Positions 27,808-36,688 of a stretch of DNA of 38,819 nucleotides are shown in pieces; the stretch's first letter is position 1; the number at the start of each line of letters is the position of its first letter. Where the stretch lies: the NCBI GenBank assembly GCA_002869335.1, contig PKTE01000277.1:1-38819 (forward strand). Direction: 5' to 3'. Source of the stretch: Salinivirgaceae bacterium (GTDB taxonomy: Bacteria > Bacteroidota > Bacteroidia > Bacteroidales > Salinivirgaceae). Below the pieces are notes generated by a model. It worked only from the letters and a program-made list of their open reading frames with translations. It was not told the DNA's origin and ran no database searches. A program made the position numbers and the translations under genes.

Positions 27808-28539
27808 ATGCCATATAGAAGATTACCAAACACCGATACAGCTCGCATCAGAGCTATGAGAAGCGCCCTTGAAATGGGAATGAAGAAGTCTCCTTCAGAA
27901 TTGGCTTTTAATCAGTCTATTTTGATGAAAACACGTACGTTTTTACCAGTATTTGAGCAAGCGGTAAGCAATCAGCGTAATTATCAAAAATCGCAGGTTG
28001 AACGAAATAAGAAATACCAGGATGTATTAAAAAAGACACGCCTGTATCTTTCCCATTTTGTTCAGGTAATGAATATGGCCGTTATGCGCGGTGAAGCCAA
28101 ACCTGAAATGCGTGAGTTTTATGGATTAAAAGTTTCAGACAAAAAGGTTCCTGATCTCAATACGGAAAAGGACATTATTGTGTGGGGTAAAAAGATTATT
28201 GAGGGAGAAGAGGCTCGTTTAGCAACTGGAGCCAGTCCAATTACCAATCCAACCATAGCGCGTGTTAAAGTTCATTTTCAAGACTTTACCCGTGCTTATC
28301 AAGAACAGCAGAATTATTACGATATTTTTCAAAAGGCACACCAGAAAGTTGCAGATCAGCGTAATGAAGCTGATGAAATTATTTTGGAACTTTGGAATCA
28401 GATCGAAAAACATTTTGAGTCACTTTCGCCTGATGAAGCCCGTGAACAAGCATCTGCATACGGAGTAAAATATGTATATCGAAAGAACGAAAAAATGCGA
28501 CCGTTTCTTAATGTGAACTACGGACGGCAGATTTCCTAA
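27808..28539 (+). CDS. Conserved hypothetical helical protein, 243 aa
   Basis: Complete ORF MPYRRLPNTDTARIRAMRSALEMG...; own promoter and preceding terminator. Resembles a conserved Bacteroidota protein of unknown function. Confidence 0.8.
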   Translation: MPYRRLPNTDTARIRAMRSALEMGMKKSPSELAFNQSILMKTRTFLPVFEQAVSNQRNYQKSQVERNKKYQDVLKKTRLYLSHFVQVMNMAVMRGEAKPEMREFYGLKVSDKKVPDLNTEKDIIVWGKKIIEGEEARLATGASPITNPTIARVKVHFQDFTRAYQEQQNYYDIFQKAHQKVADQRNEADEIILELWNQIEKHFESLSPDEAREQASAYGVKYVYRKNEKMRPFLNVNYGRQIS

Positions 28540-29446
28540 AATAATATAGCGTAAGTATTACAGCAAGAATGCTAACTAAGGCTAGAGGCCACATGTTATG
28601 TATTGTCCCAACATTTTCTATTGATTCTTCTATGTCTTCCGGTGAAAGTAGATACCATGCTACTACACTCATACCATTATTTAGGAAGTGTAAAATAATA
28701 GGAATCCATAGGTTTTTACTCCAGTAAAATACCAATCCAAGCATTATTCCAAGAATAAACCGTGGTAAGAATGTATAAAACTGCATGTGCATTGCACTGA
28801 ATAATAGTGCTGCAATTAAAATCGAAAGGATTGGCTTACCACTGATACGTAAAATCTCCTTTTGTAAAATACCTCTAAAAATGACTTCCTCAGCGATGCC
28901 CGGTAGCACAGCTACAACAAATAAGTTAGCTAGTAAAACATTGATAGAATCTGTGGATAAAAGTGCCTCCATAAATTTAGTAGCATTGGCCTCTGCCAGT
29001 TTCATGCTCTCTTGTAAATTATGCATAAATGCAGGGAGCTCCACTGCTTGATTTAATGCCGCTAAAGCATTGATCATAGGTAGCGCAATAATAATTAGAA
29101 GTATCAGTAGAAAGAATTGTGCAGGTTGGATGGTTCTTTTTATTTCAAGAGATTTGATTAAAGGCCTTTCGTAAATCCACGTCCAAACTAATCCGGGGAC
29201 CAGAAACATACCTACTGAGGTTGTTCCCTGAAAGAATCGAAGCATGGGAATGATTTCTGGATTGGCAGTTTGTGCTAGTAAATCAGGATTTTCAAAAAAA
29301 TTGTAATCCCAAATGATCAAAGAAAATACGTTGGCGATTAGTAAAAAAATAACATTGCCAGCAAACATGAGAGCTAAAAGCATGATTACTCTAATAGCAA
29401 ATTGCTTGCTGGTTATCTGATTTATGAAATAAGTTGAGTTTTGCAC
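28508..29446 (-). CDS. CPBP family intramembrane metalloprotease (start uncertain: GTG 29446 or ATG 29509)
   Basis: Multi-TM. EEVIFRGILQ motif followed by SAMHMQFYTFLPRFILGIMLGLVF and ILHFLNNG are CPBP/Abi signatures. Confidence 0.88.
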   Translation of the reverse strand: MQNSTYFINQITSKQFAIRVIMLLALMFAGNVIFLLIANVFSLIIWDYNFFENPDLLAQTANPEIIPMLRFFQGTTSVGMFLVPGLVWTWIYERPLIKSLEIKRTIQPAQFFLLILLIIIALPMINALAALNQAVELPAFMHNLQESMKLAEANATKFMEALLSTDSINVLLANLFVVAVLPGIAEEVIFRGILQKEILRISGKPILSILIAALLFSAMHMQFYTFLPRFILGIMLGLVFYWSKNLWIPIILHFLNNGMSVVAWYLLSPEDIEESIENVGTIHNMWPLALVSILAVILTLYYFRKSAVRSSH

Positions 29447-29462
29447 CTTTTTTGTACTTTTG
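29434..29462 (+). promoter_or_regulatory. Bacteroidota-type promoter for dusB
   Basis: TTG (29434-29436), N18, TACTTTTG (29455-29462), about 28 bp before the probable GTG start at 29490. Confidence 0.45.
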
Positions 29463-29489
29463 TTGGCTACAAAAATAGAATTTTTTATC

Positions 29490-30527
29490 GTGATTAAAAT
29501 TGGCAACATAGAATTAAGAGACTATCCGGTGTTTTTTGCACCTATGGAAGATGTGAGTGATCCACCTTTTCGGTATATGTGTAAAGAGTTTGGAGCTGAT
29601 TTTATGTATACGGAATTTATTGCAGCAGAAGGATTAATTCGAGATGCAAAAAAGAGTCTAAAGAAGCTTGACATATACGATTATGAGCGTCCAATAGCTA
29701 TTCAGATTTTTGGGCATAATATTGACTCAATGGTTGAGGCAGCAAAAGTTGTGGCTGAAGTAAAACCGGATATTATCGATCTTAATTTTGGCTGCCCCGT
29801 TAAAAAAGTAGCAGGAAAAGGTGCAGGAGCAGGCATGCTGCGTGAACCTGATAAAATGATTGAGATGACTGCCGCCATAGTTAAAGCGGTAAATATTCCC
29901 GTAACAGTAAAAACTCGTTTGGGATGGGACGACGACAGTAAAATTATTACCGATATTGCAGAACCATTGCAAGATACAGGAATTGCTGCGTTGACTATTC
30001 ATGGTCGTACTCGTGCACAATTTTACCGCGGTGAAGCCGATTGGACATTAATTGGAGAGGTAAAGCAAAACCCGAAGATACATATCCCGATTATTGGTAA
30101 TGGAGATATAAAAGACCCTATTACTGCCAAACAACGATTTGACGAAACTGGCGTGGATGCCATAATGATTGGCCGTGCCGTAATTGGCCGACCATGGATT
30201 TTCAAAGAGGTGAGACACTATCTGGACCATGGTGAATTGATGAAACCATTGACCATTGACGAACGGGTTGATATGGCTAAACTGCATTTGGAAAAATCCA
30301 TTGAATGGAAAGGTGATGTGTATGGAGTGCTTGAAATGCGCCAACATTTGAGTAACTATTTCAAAGGCTTACCAAATTTTAAACCCCGAAGATTAAAACT
30401 GCTTACAACCCCTGAGGCAGAGAATGTTGTATCTCAATTGGAAGATATCAGGCAGGTATATGCAGGCTTTGAATTCGACAATAAGGATTTGATCGATAAC
30501 AACTGCTCGAAACTGGAGAACCTATAA
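29490..30527 (+). CDS. dusB: tRNA-dihydrouridine synthase (DusB-like), probable GTG start
   Basis: VIKIGNIELRDYPVFFAPMEDVSDPPFRYMCKEFGADFMYTEFIAAEGLI...DLNFGCPVKKVAGKGAGAGMLREPDKM...LTIHGRTRAQFYRGEADWTLIGEVK. Confidence 0.94.
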   Translation: MIKIGNIELRDYPVFFAPMEDVSDPPFRYMCKEFGADFMYTEFIAAEGLIRDAKKSLKKLDIYDYERPIAIQIFGHNIDSMVEAAKVVAEVKPDIIDLNFGCPVKKVAGKGAGAGMLREPDKMIEMTAAIVKAVNIPVTVKTRLGWDDDSKIITDIAEPLQDTGIAALTIHGRTRAQFYRGEADWTLIGEVKQNPKIHIPIIGNGDIKDPITAKQRFDETGVDAIMIGRAVIGRPWIFKEVRHYLDHGELMKPLTIDERVDMAKLHLEKSIEWKGDVYGVLEMRQHLSNYFKGLPNFKPRRLKLLTTPEAENVVSQLEDIRQVYAGFEFDNKDLIDNNCSKLENL

Positions 30528-30539
30528 GAAGTTTAAATT

Positions 30540-31304
30540 TTAGTTGAAGAATGCTGCGTTATTGTTAATATGTCTGGAAATATCTTTCAAGAAAAAATCC
30601 AGATCCTGATTTCCTAACCAGCGTTTATCTATCTGAATACTTACAGGTACAATGTCTCTTGTTTTAAGTTCATAATCAATAAAACGCTGCTTTTGGAACA
30701 TTGTGCCAATGGCCATTTGAATATGGTGGTTATCTAGTGTGTCTTTTGTGTCTTTGTAAATTCCGGTTGTGCTAATATAGCTGAAAGCACTATTACCTAC
30801 TTTACTGAATACTTTGTGAGGGTTTTTCAAAAAGAAACGCCATGCTTTTTTACGCAAGAAATGAGGTAAGCTTATCAATTGATTAAGCCAGCTTTTTTGA
30901 TTTTTTAGTTTTAATAGTCCTCTTTCTTTGGTTATTGTTCCTTTGGCAATGCCAATTTGCATAGACAGTTCTTCGATAGATTTGTTATTAGCATCGCTAA
31001 CTGTTATTGGGACTGCAAAAAAGTTATTGCTAATTCTTTTTTCCAGCCACATATCGTAATGAATTGTTTTGGGATACTGATGTAAAACCTGATCGGAAAT
31101 AGCCGATGTAAATAACTTTACAATCCAGGCAGAAGTGCTGATATTATTACCTTTATGTTGTCGTTCCTTAATAGCTTTACGGATTTCAGTTAAGTCCATT
31201 TCAAACAAAGCGTTGATAATGTTTTCATTTGAATTATTCAGAAAGCTATCAGCCAAAGTAATAGTATTACCCGGAATAAATAAGGGTTGATTTTTTAAAT
31301 CCAT
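30540..31304 (-). CDS. Stand-alone E2/CAT-fold acyltransferase-like protein lacking the HxxxDG catalytic motif
   Basis: FEMDLTEIRKAIKERQHKGNNISTSAWIVKLFTSAISDQ resembles the 2-oxoacid dehydrogenase E2 catalytic domain. VPVSIQIDKRWLGNQDLDFFLKDI aligns with xxxSixxDHRVxDGxxxxxFLxxi. ATG at 31304 (the track start at 31340 is TTG). Confidence 0.75.
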   Translation of the reverse strand: MDLKNQPLFIPGNTITLADSFLNNSNENIINALFEMDLTEIRKAIKERQHKGNNISTSAWIVKLFTSAISDQVLHQYPKTIHYDMWLEKRISNNFFAVPITVSDANNKSIEELSMQIGIAKGTITKERGLLKLKNQKSWLNQLISLPHFLRKKAWRFFLKNPHKVFSKVGNSAFSYISTTGIYKDTKDTLDNHHIQMAIGTMFQKQRFIDYELKTRDIVPVSIQIDKRWLGNQDLDFFLKDISRHINNNAAFFN

Positions 31305-31472
31305 ACGTTCACAAAAACCTTTTATAATGAAATTCGTCAATTAAAACTGTTCGTTGGTCTAAATATACGCACCGTTTATGAATAAGTTACCAAATTCTGG
31401 ATAATTCTTAAAAATAAATATCCACAATGTTAAAAGACGTTGTAGAGCACCACATTGGTGTTAATTAAATGT

Positions 31473-31504
31473 AAAAATGCGACCTGGTTGAAGTCGCATT
31501 TTTT
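31473..31504 (-). terminator. Terminator for riboflavin synthase
   Basis: AAAATGCGAC / GTCGCATTTT inverted repeat with A/T runs, just downstream of the minus-strand stop. Confidence 0.8.
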
Positions 31505-31523
31505 CGTTATAAACAATAATTCT

Positions 31524-32123
31524 TTATTCTTTTCCGAGTACTTGCTTTACAATTCGGGTAATGTATTTTCCAATAATATCAAATTCGATATTTACAATTG
31601 TACCTTCTTCGTAAGTTTTAAATACAGTATGCTCATAAGTGAATGGAATAACGGCTACCTGAAAAGTTTTTTGCTTGCTGTTTACTACAGTCATGCTAAC
31701 TCCATCAATTGATACTGAGCCTTTTTCAACAGTTATGTTGTCTCCTTTTGGTTCATATTTGAAAGTAAAGTACCAGCTTCCATCAGCCTCTTCTACGTTG
31801 GTAACTGTAGCAGTTTGATCTACGTGACCTTGTACCATATGTCCATCTAATCGGCCATCTGCTCTTACAGAACGTTCCAAATTCACCAGACTTCCTGGTT
31901 TTAGGTTGCCAAGACTGCTTTTAAGCAAAGTTTCTTTTACGGCGGTTACTGTGTAGTCATTTTCTGTAATGTCTACTACTGTAAGGCAAACACCATTATG
32001 GGATACACTTTGATCTATAGCTAGTTCGTTTACGAATGAACAGGTAATGGTAATGTGTACATTTTCCTGATCTTTTTCAACTTTTACAACCTTACCGGTT
32101 TCTTCAACTATTCCTGAAAACAT
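31524..32123 (-). CDS. ribE: Riboflavin synthase (alpha subunit type)
   Basis: MFSGIVEETGKV and duplicated lumazine-binding repeats (SVSHNGVCLTVVDI; SVSIDGVSMTVVNS; DGRLDGHMVQGHVDQTATV). Confidence 0.97.
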   Translation of the reverse strand: MFSGIVEETGKVVKVEKDQENVHITITCSFVNELAIDQSVSHNGVCLTVVDITENDYTVTAVKETLLKSSLGNLKPGSLVNLERSVRADGRLDGHMVQGHVDQTATVTNVEEADGSWYFTFKYEPKGDNITVEKGSVSIDGVSMTVVNSKQKTFQVAVIPFTYEHTVFKTYEEGTIVNIEFDIIGKYITRIVKQVLGKE

Positions 32124-32274
32124 ATCTTGAATGTTTAAAATTATTAGGGTACGAAAATAGTTATTATGAACCAGATATCACAAACTTTTGTTTGAATTCA
32201 ATGCTGATGTTTGGAGATATCTGATCCTGTTTTCCCTATTTATCAAACATATAGTATCTTCGCACAAAAAAAAG

Positions 32275-32721
32275 ATGCAGAAACCTGATGACAGGATATT
32301 GAAGATGCTACAAAAGCATCATGTGTTAACATTGGCCACTAGTGTAAAAGACCAACCATGGTGCGCCAGCTGTTTTTATGCATGGATGAGTACTGAAAAT
32401 GCATTTGTTTTTACAACGGATGAAACAACAAGGCATGGAAGAGAATCATTAGCCAATCAAAAGGTGGCTGCAAATATATATTTGGAAACCAAAGTGGTTG
32501 GTAAAATAAGGGGTGTGCAGGTTTCTGGTGTAATAGAAAAGCCCGAAGGTGAGTTGCTTGATCGCGTGCGCAAAAGATATTTAAAGCGCTTTCCGTATGC
32601 TCGCCTTATGGAAACTACCATGTGGATATTACGTCCAAATATTTTAAAAATGACAGATAACCGGCTTGGTTTTGGTAAGAAATTAATTTGGGAAAATAAT
32701 AAAGGATCAGAAATACAATAA
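32275..32721 (+). CDS. YhbP-like (UPF0306) flavin-fold/PNPOx-related protein
   Basis: Start set at MQKPDDRILKML. TRHGRESLANQKVA, IRGVQVSGVIEKPEGE and RFPYARLMETTMWILRPNILKMTDNRLGFGKKLIW match remembered E. coli YhbP blocks. Confidence 0.85.
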   Translation: MQKPDDRILKMLQKHHVLTLATSVKDQPWCASCFYAWMSTENAFVFTTDETTRHGRESLANQKVAANIYLETKVVGKIRGVQVSGVIEKPEGELLDRVRKRYLKRFPYARLMETTMWILRPNILKMTDNRLGFGKKLIWENNKGSEIQ

Positions 32722-32725
32722 AATT

Positions 32726-33769
32726 ATGGCAGAAAAAGTGAAGTTAACTTCCATAGCGGAGTTGGGAGAGTTTGGTTTAATTGATCATATCAACGAGAAA
32801 GTTAAAATAAAGCATAAAGAAACCATAAAGGGTATTGGCGATGATGCTGCTGTTCTGCAATTTGATAAGCAACAGACAGTTATCACTACAGACTTGCTCG
32901 TGGAAGGAATCCATTTTGATTTAATGTATACGCCATTGAGACATCTTGGATATAAGGCCATTGCAGTAAATGTGTCAGATGTGGTTGCTATGAATGCTAC
33001 TCCAAAACAGGTTACTGTTTCACTAGCGATGTCTGGTAAATTTTCTGTTCAAGCAGTAGATCAAATATATGAAGGAATTCATGCGGCTTGTGAAGAATAT
33101 GGTGTGGATTTGATAGGCGGAGACACCACTTCTTCTGTTACGGGATTAATGATTAGTGTGACTGCCATTGGAACTGCTGACCCCAAAAAAATAGTGTATA
33201 GATCAGGAGCCAGGGAAAATGATATTATTTGCGTATCGGGTGATTTAGGTTCGGCCTATGTAGGTTTGCAATTAATGGAACGAGAAAAAGAGGTATTTAA
33301 AGCCAATCCTAATGTGCAACCACAATTTCAAGGCAAAGAATATTTATTGAGTCGTATATTGAAACCAACTGCTCGTTTAGATGTGATAAAAAAGCTCGCT
33401 GAAAATGGAGTTCAACCAACAGCCATGATGGATATTTCTGATGGTCTTTCGTCGGAGCTAATACATATTTGTCGACAAAGTGATACCGGATGTCGGATTT
33501 ATGATGATAAAATACCATTCCGTCAAGATACTGTAACAGCTGCAGACGAAATGAATATTGAACCACTTATGGCAGCTTTAAACGGTGGTGAAGATTACGA
33601 GTTGGTGTTTACAATCTCTCCTGATGATTATGAGAAAATAAAAGATCAGGAAGGGATTTCATTTATAGGTCATATGACCAATAAATCGAAAGGTATGTAT
33701 CTCACACCTCAACATGGTGAAGAAATTCAATTAAAAGCCCAGGGATGGACTGCGTATAAATCTGAATAG
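32726..33769 (+). CDS. thiL: Thiamine-monophosphate kinase
   Basis: GIGDDAAVLQFDKQQTVITTDLLVEGIHFDLMYTPLRHLGYKAIAVNVSDVVAMNATPKQ...GGDTTSS...MDISDGLSSEL...ALNGGEDYELVFT. Confidence 0.97.
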   Translation: MAEKVKLTSIAELGEFGLIDHINEKVKIKHKETIKGIGDDAAVLQFDKQQTVITTDLLVEGIHFDLMYTPLRHLGYKAIAVNVSDVVAMNATPKQVTVSLAMSGKFSVQAVDQIYEGIHAACEEYGVDLIGGDTTSSVTGLMISVTAIGTADPKKIVYRSGARENDIICVSGDLGSAYVGLQLMEREKEVFKANPNVQPQFQGKEYLLSRILKPTARLDVIKKLAENGVQPTAMMDISDGLSSELIHICRQSDTGCRIYDDKIPFRQDTVTAADEMNIEPLMAALNGGEDYELVFTISPDDYEKIKDQEGISFIGHMTNKSKGMYLTPQHGEEIQLKAQGWTAYKSE

Positions 33770-33790
33770 CAATTTAAACTCTAAATAGAA

Positions 33791-33820
33791 AAACCCAAAC
33801 TGAATAGACAGTTTGGGTTT
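33791..33820. terminator. Bidirectional terminator between thiL (+) and uspA-like (-)
   Basis: AAACCCAAACTG / CAGTTTGGGTTT perfect 12-bp inverted repeat with A-run and T-run flanks. Confidence 0.88.
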
Positions 33821-33841
33821 GTTTTTATGTATAGGATTTAC

Positions 33842-34675
33842 TTACCAGTTTGCAGAATAATTTGCTTTGGCCACATCTTTTCTTGGGTTTACACACATGA
33901 TAGGCACTTTAGCACTATTAGCAATAATGTATTGTTCTGATGCACCAAAGATATAATCACCTAACCCGATTCCTTTGGTTGTCATAATTAATACAAGTTC
34001 AGCTTCAATTTTTTGTGCATATTCCAACATTTCATCTTCAAACTTGCTTGCCTTTAAGGCAGTTTCGAGCTCAAATTCAACACCATAATGTGTAAGGTGC
34101 TTTTTAGCAAACAAGAGATTATTATTTACCTTGGTTAAATAGTATCCATCATCAACTGGTGGCTTGAAAAGATATATTTTACTATTGAAATATTTAGCCA
34201 AATAGATAGCCCAAATCAGTTTTTCTTTGTTTTCAGCTTTAAAGTTTACAGGAAATACAATTTTGTCGTATGTTTCAACACGCGGCATGTCTTGCACCAC
34301 AATAAAAGGAACTTCTGAACTTGAAATTACTTTTAAAGCCCAGCTTCCTGTAATTTTCTGCATACCTCGGATACCATGGGTTCCCATTACCACAAGTTTA
34401 ACATCCTCTGTTTTTGTGTATTCTCCAATGGCATGGAAAATACTTCCTTCAATTACTTTGGAAAGGGGTTTTACTCCGTACCGATCTTCAGCACTTTGGG
34501 CTTCATCATCAAGTTTAGCCATTGCTGATTCAATGTCGGACTCTTTTTTAACTACATGAAGTAGCTCTATTTGAGTGCCAAGTTGTTTTGAAAGTTTTAC
34601 GGCATGGGCTAAGGCAAATTCAGCTTTCTCGCTAAAGTCCCAAGTAACCAGTATTTTATGTAATGACCTTTCCAT
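33842..34675 (-). CDS. Tandem-domain universal stress protein (UspA family)
   Basis: HKILVTWDFSEKAEFALAHAVKLSKQLGTQIELLHVV...VVMGTHGIRGMQKITGSWALKVISSSEVPFIVVQ, then a second Usp-like domain. ATG at 34675; the track start is TTG. Confidence 0.93.
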   Translation of the reverse strand: MERSLHKILVTWDFSEKAEFALAHAVKLSKQLGTQIELLHVVKKESDIESAMAKLDDEAQSAEDRYGVKPLSKVIEGSIFHAIGEYTKTEDVKLVVMGTHGIRGMQKITGSWALKVISSSEVPFIVVQDMPRVETYDKIVFPVNFKAENKEKLIWAIYLAKYFNSKIYLFKPPVDDGYYLTKVNNNLLFAKKHLTHYGVEFELETALKASKFEDEMLEYAQKIEAELVLIMTTKGIGLGDYIFGASEQYIIANSAKVPIMCVNPRKDVAKANYSANW

Positions 34676-34779
34676 ATGCAATATATTTTATAACCAAATT
34701 TAACTAAAAATGTGAAATAAACCAATAAACATTTGTTAACGTGTTTTTTCGCTTATGAATTAATATTATATGGTGTTTA

Positions 34780-34807
34780 TTGTGTTGTGAATTAATTACT
34801 ATTTTTG
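34780..34807 (+). promoter_or_regulatory. Possible Bacteroidota-type promoter
   Basis: TTG (34780-34782), N17, TATTTTTG (34800-34807), upstream of the ATG at 34833. Confidence 0.4.
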
Positions 34808-34832
34808 ATTTTTAATATTATCAATTGGTGTT

Positions 34833-35615
34833 ATGAAAAAAACTTTATTTTTTATAATTCTTTTTATAAGTATAAATGGATATTTGTTTTCGCAAAATGA
34901 GCTAGTTACTGATAGACCAGATCAAACGGAATCATCTGTAACTGTACCCTTAAAGTCTTTGCAAATAGAAACAGGATTTTTAATGGAAACAACAAAGTCG
35001 GATTATCTGGAGATAAATGATTTTGCTTATAATACTACTTTATTCCGATATGGATTGTTGGAGAATTTCGAATTGAGACTGGGATTGGAGTTTCTTGGAA
35101 GCGATGTAAAACTCAAAGGCGCTGACACAGATACATCCTATTCTTTGAATGGTCTCTCTCCTTTATATGTAGGATTTAAAGTAATGGTGCGTAAAGAAGA
35201 AGGCATTTGGCCTGAAGTTGCATTTATTGCTGGGTTAGATATTCCAAACACAGCAAATGAAGATTTTAGACCAGATTATTCTACTCCCTCTTTTCGCTTT
35301 GCTTTTTCGCATACTTTAAATGATCGTTTTTCACTGGGGTACAATCTTGGTGCTGAATGGGATGGATATACTGCTGACCCTGGTTATTATTATTCGTTCG
35401 TTTTGGGCGCAAGTATTACAGAAAGCGTAGGCGGATTTGTTGAAGCATATGGCACTTTTCCTGAAAAAGATTCTCAAAGACACCTTATTGATGGTGGATT
35501 TACATGGTTAGTGACTCCAGTTTTTCAGTTAGATTTTTCTGCTGGTTTGGGTTTGAATTCAAGCGCAATTGATCACTTTATCAGTGCAGGCTTAGCTTAT
35601 AGAATAGATAGATGA
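34833..35615 (+). CDS. Outer-membrane transporter-like protein (MetA-pathway phenol degradation-like family)
   Basis: Signal peptide then LVTDRPDQTESSVTVPLKSLQIETGFLME, alternating beta strands, terminal FISAGLAYRID. Confidence 0.8.
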   Translation: MKKTLFFIILFISINGYLFSQNELVTDRPDQTESSVTVPLKSLQIETGFLMETTKSDYLEINDFAYNTTLFRYGLLENFELRLGLEFLGSDVKLKGADTDTSYSLNGLSPLYVGFKVMVRKEEGIWPEVAFIAGLDIPNTANEDFRPDYSTPSFRFAFSHTLNDRFSLGYNLGAEWDGYTADPGYYYSFVLGASITESVGGFVEAYGTFPEKDSQRHLIDGGFTWLVTPVFQLDFSAGLGLNSSAIDHFISAGLAYRIDR

Positions 35616-36688
35616 GGATAATATTGATAACTACTGCAATTATTGGTTTGGTTATAAGCATGTGTTCCAATAATAAGTTCATTTCTCCTGATTCTGATTT
35701 AATTTATTATCAGGGAAGGATTGATACTACTGAAAAGACTTTTTATGATATTTTTTGGCCGGGGACATCAATGGCTATAAAAGTAAATAAAGGAACTGTT
35801 AAAGTATTGTTGAGTGATGATATAGGGCAATCTTATTATAATGTAATTATTGATGGTAAACACGATACAATTATTCGTCCTCAGAAAGAAAAAGAATCTT
35901 TTATAATTGCCTCAAACTTATCGGAAGGAGAACATACCATCGAGGTTTTTCGTCGTACTGAATATACCACAGGGACAACACGCTTCTACGGATTTGAACT
36001 GTCTGAGGGGGCAAACCCGATACCCATTGAGAAACGCAAAATACAGATGGTTTGCATAGGTAATTCAATTACGACAGGCTACGCCAATGAAAATCCATAT
36101 GGTAACGATCGACCGGATAGTATTTTTACCAATAACTATTTGGCTTATGGTGCCATTGCTGCGCGCCAATTAAATGCAGATTATCAGTGTATTGCCAGAG
36201 GTGGTATTGGTTTTATGGTAAGCTGGCATGAAGTAATAATGCCCGAAATATTTAATCTTACAAATCCCAACAATAGCTCTATTCTATGGAACCCACAAAC
36301 TTACGATCAAAGAATTGTAGTTGTAAATTTAGGTCAAAACGATTCATGGATCATACCTAATCCTGGGTTTACGGAATACAAGTTACGATTTGGTGATAAA
36401 ATAGTTGAGGAGAAGGATATTGAGGAGGCGTATATGCAATTTATTAAAGAAGTGCGATCCTATTATCCCAATTCATATATTATTTGTGCCTTAGGAAGTA
36501 TGGATGCTGTGCAAGAAGATTCACCTTGGTTTGGATATATTGAAAATGTTGTCAATAAATTAAAAGATCCCAAAATTTCTACTTTGAAGTTTCCTTTTTT
36601 AGCTGTAAAAACACATCCAACCATAAGTGATCATAAGCAGATGGCAGGTCTTTTAATAGATCATATTAAGCAAAATATGCTTCGCTAA
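35612..36688 (+). CDS. Lipoprotein SGNH/GDSL esterase with CE2-like N-terminal domain
   Basis: Lipobox VISMC. MVCIGNSITTGYAN (block I), VVNLGQNDSW (block III), KTHPTISDHKQMA (D/H block). ATGA overlap with the upstream gene. Confidence 0.85.
   Translation: MRIILITTAIIGLVISMCSNNKFISPDSDLIYYQGRIDTTEKTFYDIFWPGTSMAIKVNKGTVKVLLSDDIGQSYYNVIIDGKHDTIIRPQKEKESFIIASNLSEGEHTIEVFRRTEYTTGTTRFYGFELSEGANPIPIEKRKIQMVCIGNSITTGYANENPYGNDRPDSIFTNNYLAYGAIAARQLNADYQCIARGGIGFMVSWHEVIMPEIFNLTNPNNSSILWNPQTYDQRIVVVNLGQNDSWIIPNPGFTEYKLRFGDKIVEEKDIEEAYMQFIKEVRSYYPNSYIICALGSMDAVQEDSPWFGYIENVVNKLKDPKISTLKFPFLAVKTHPTISDHKQMAGLLIDHIKQNMLR

Noticed and set aside
31455-31712. 85-aa plus-strand ORF over the riboflavin synthase 3' end
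   Set aside because: Overlaps the terminator and a conserved CDS on the other strand.
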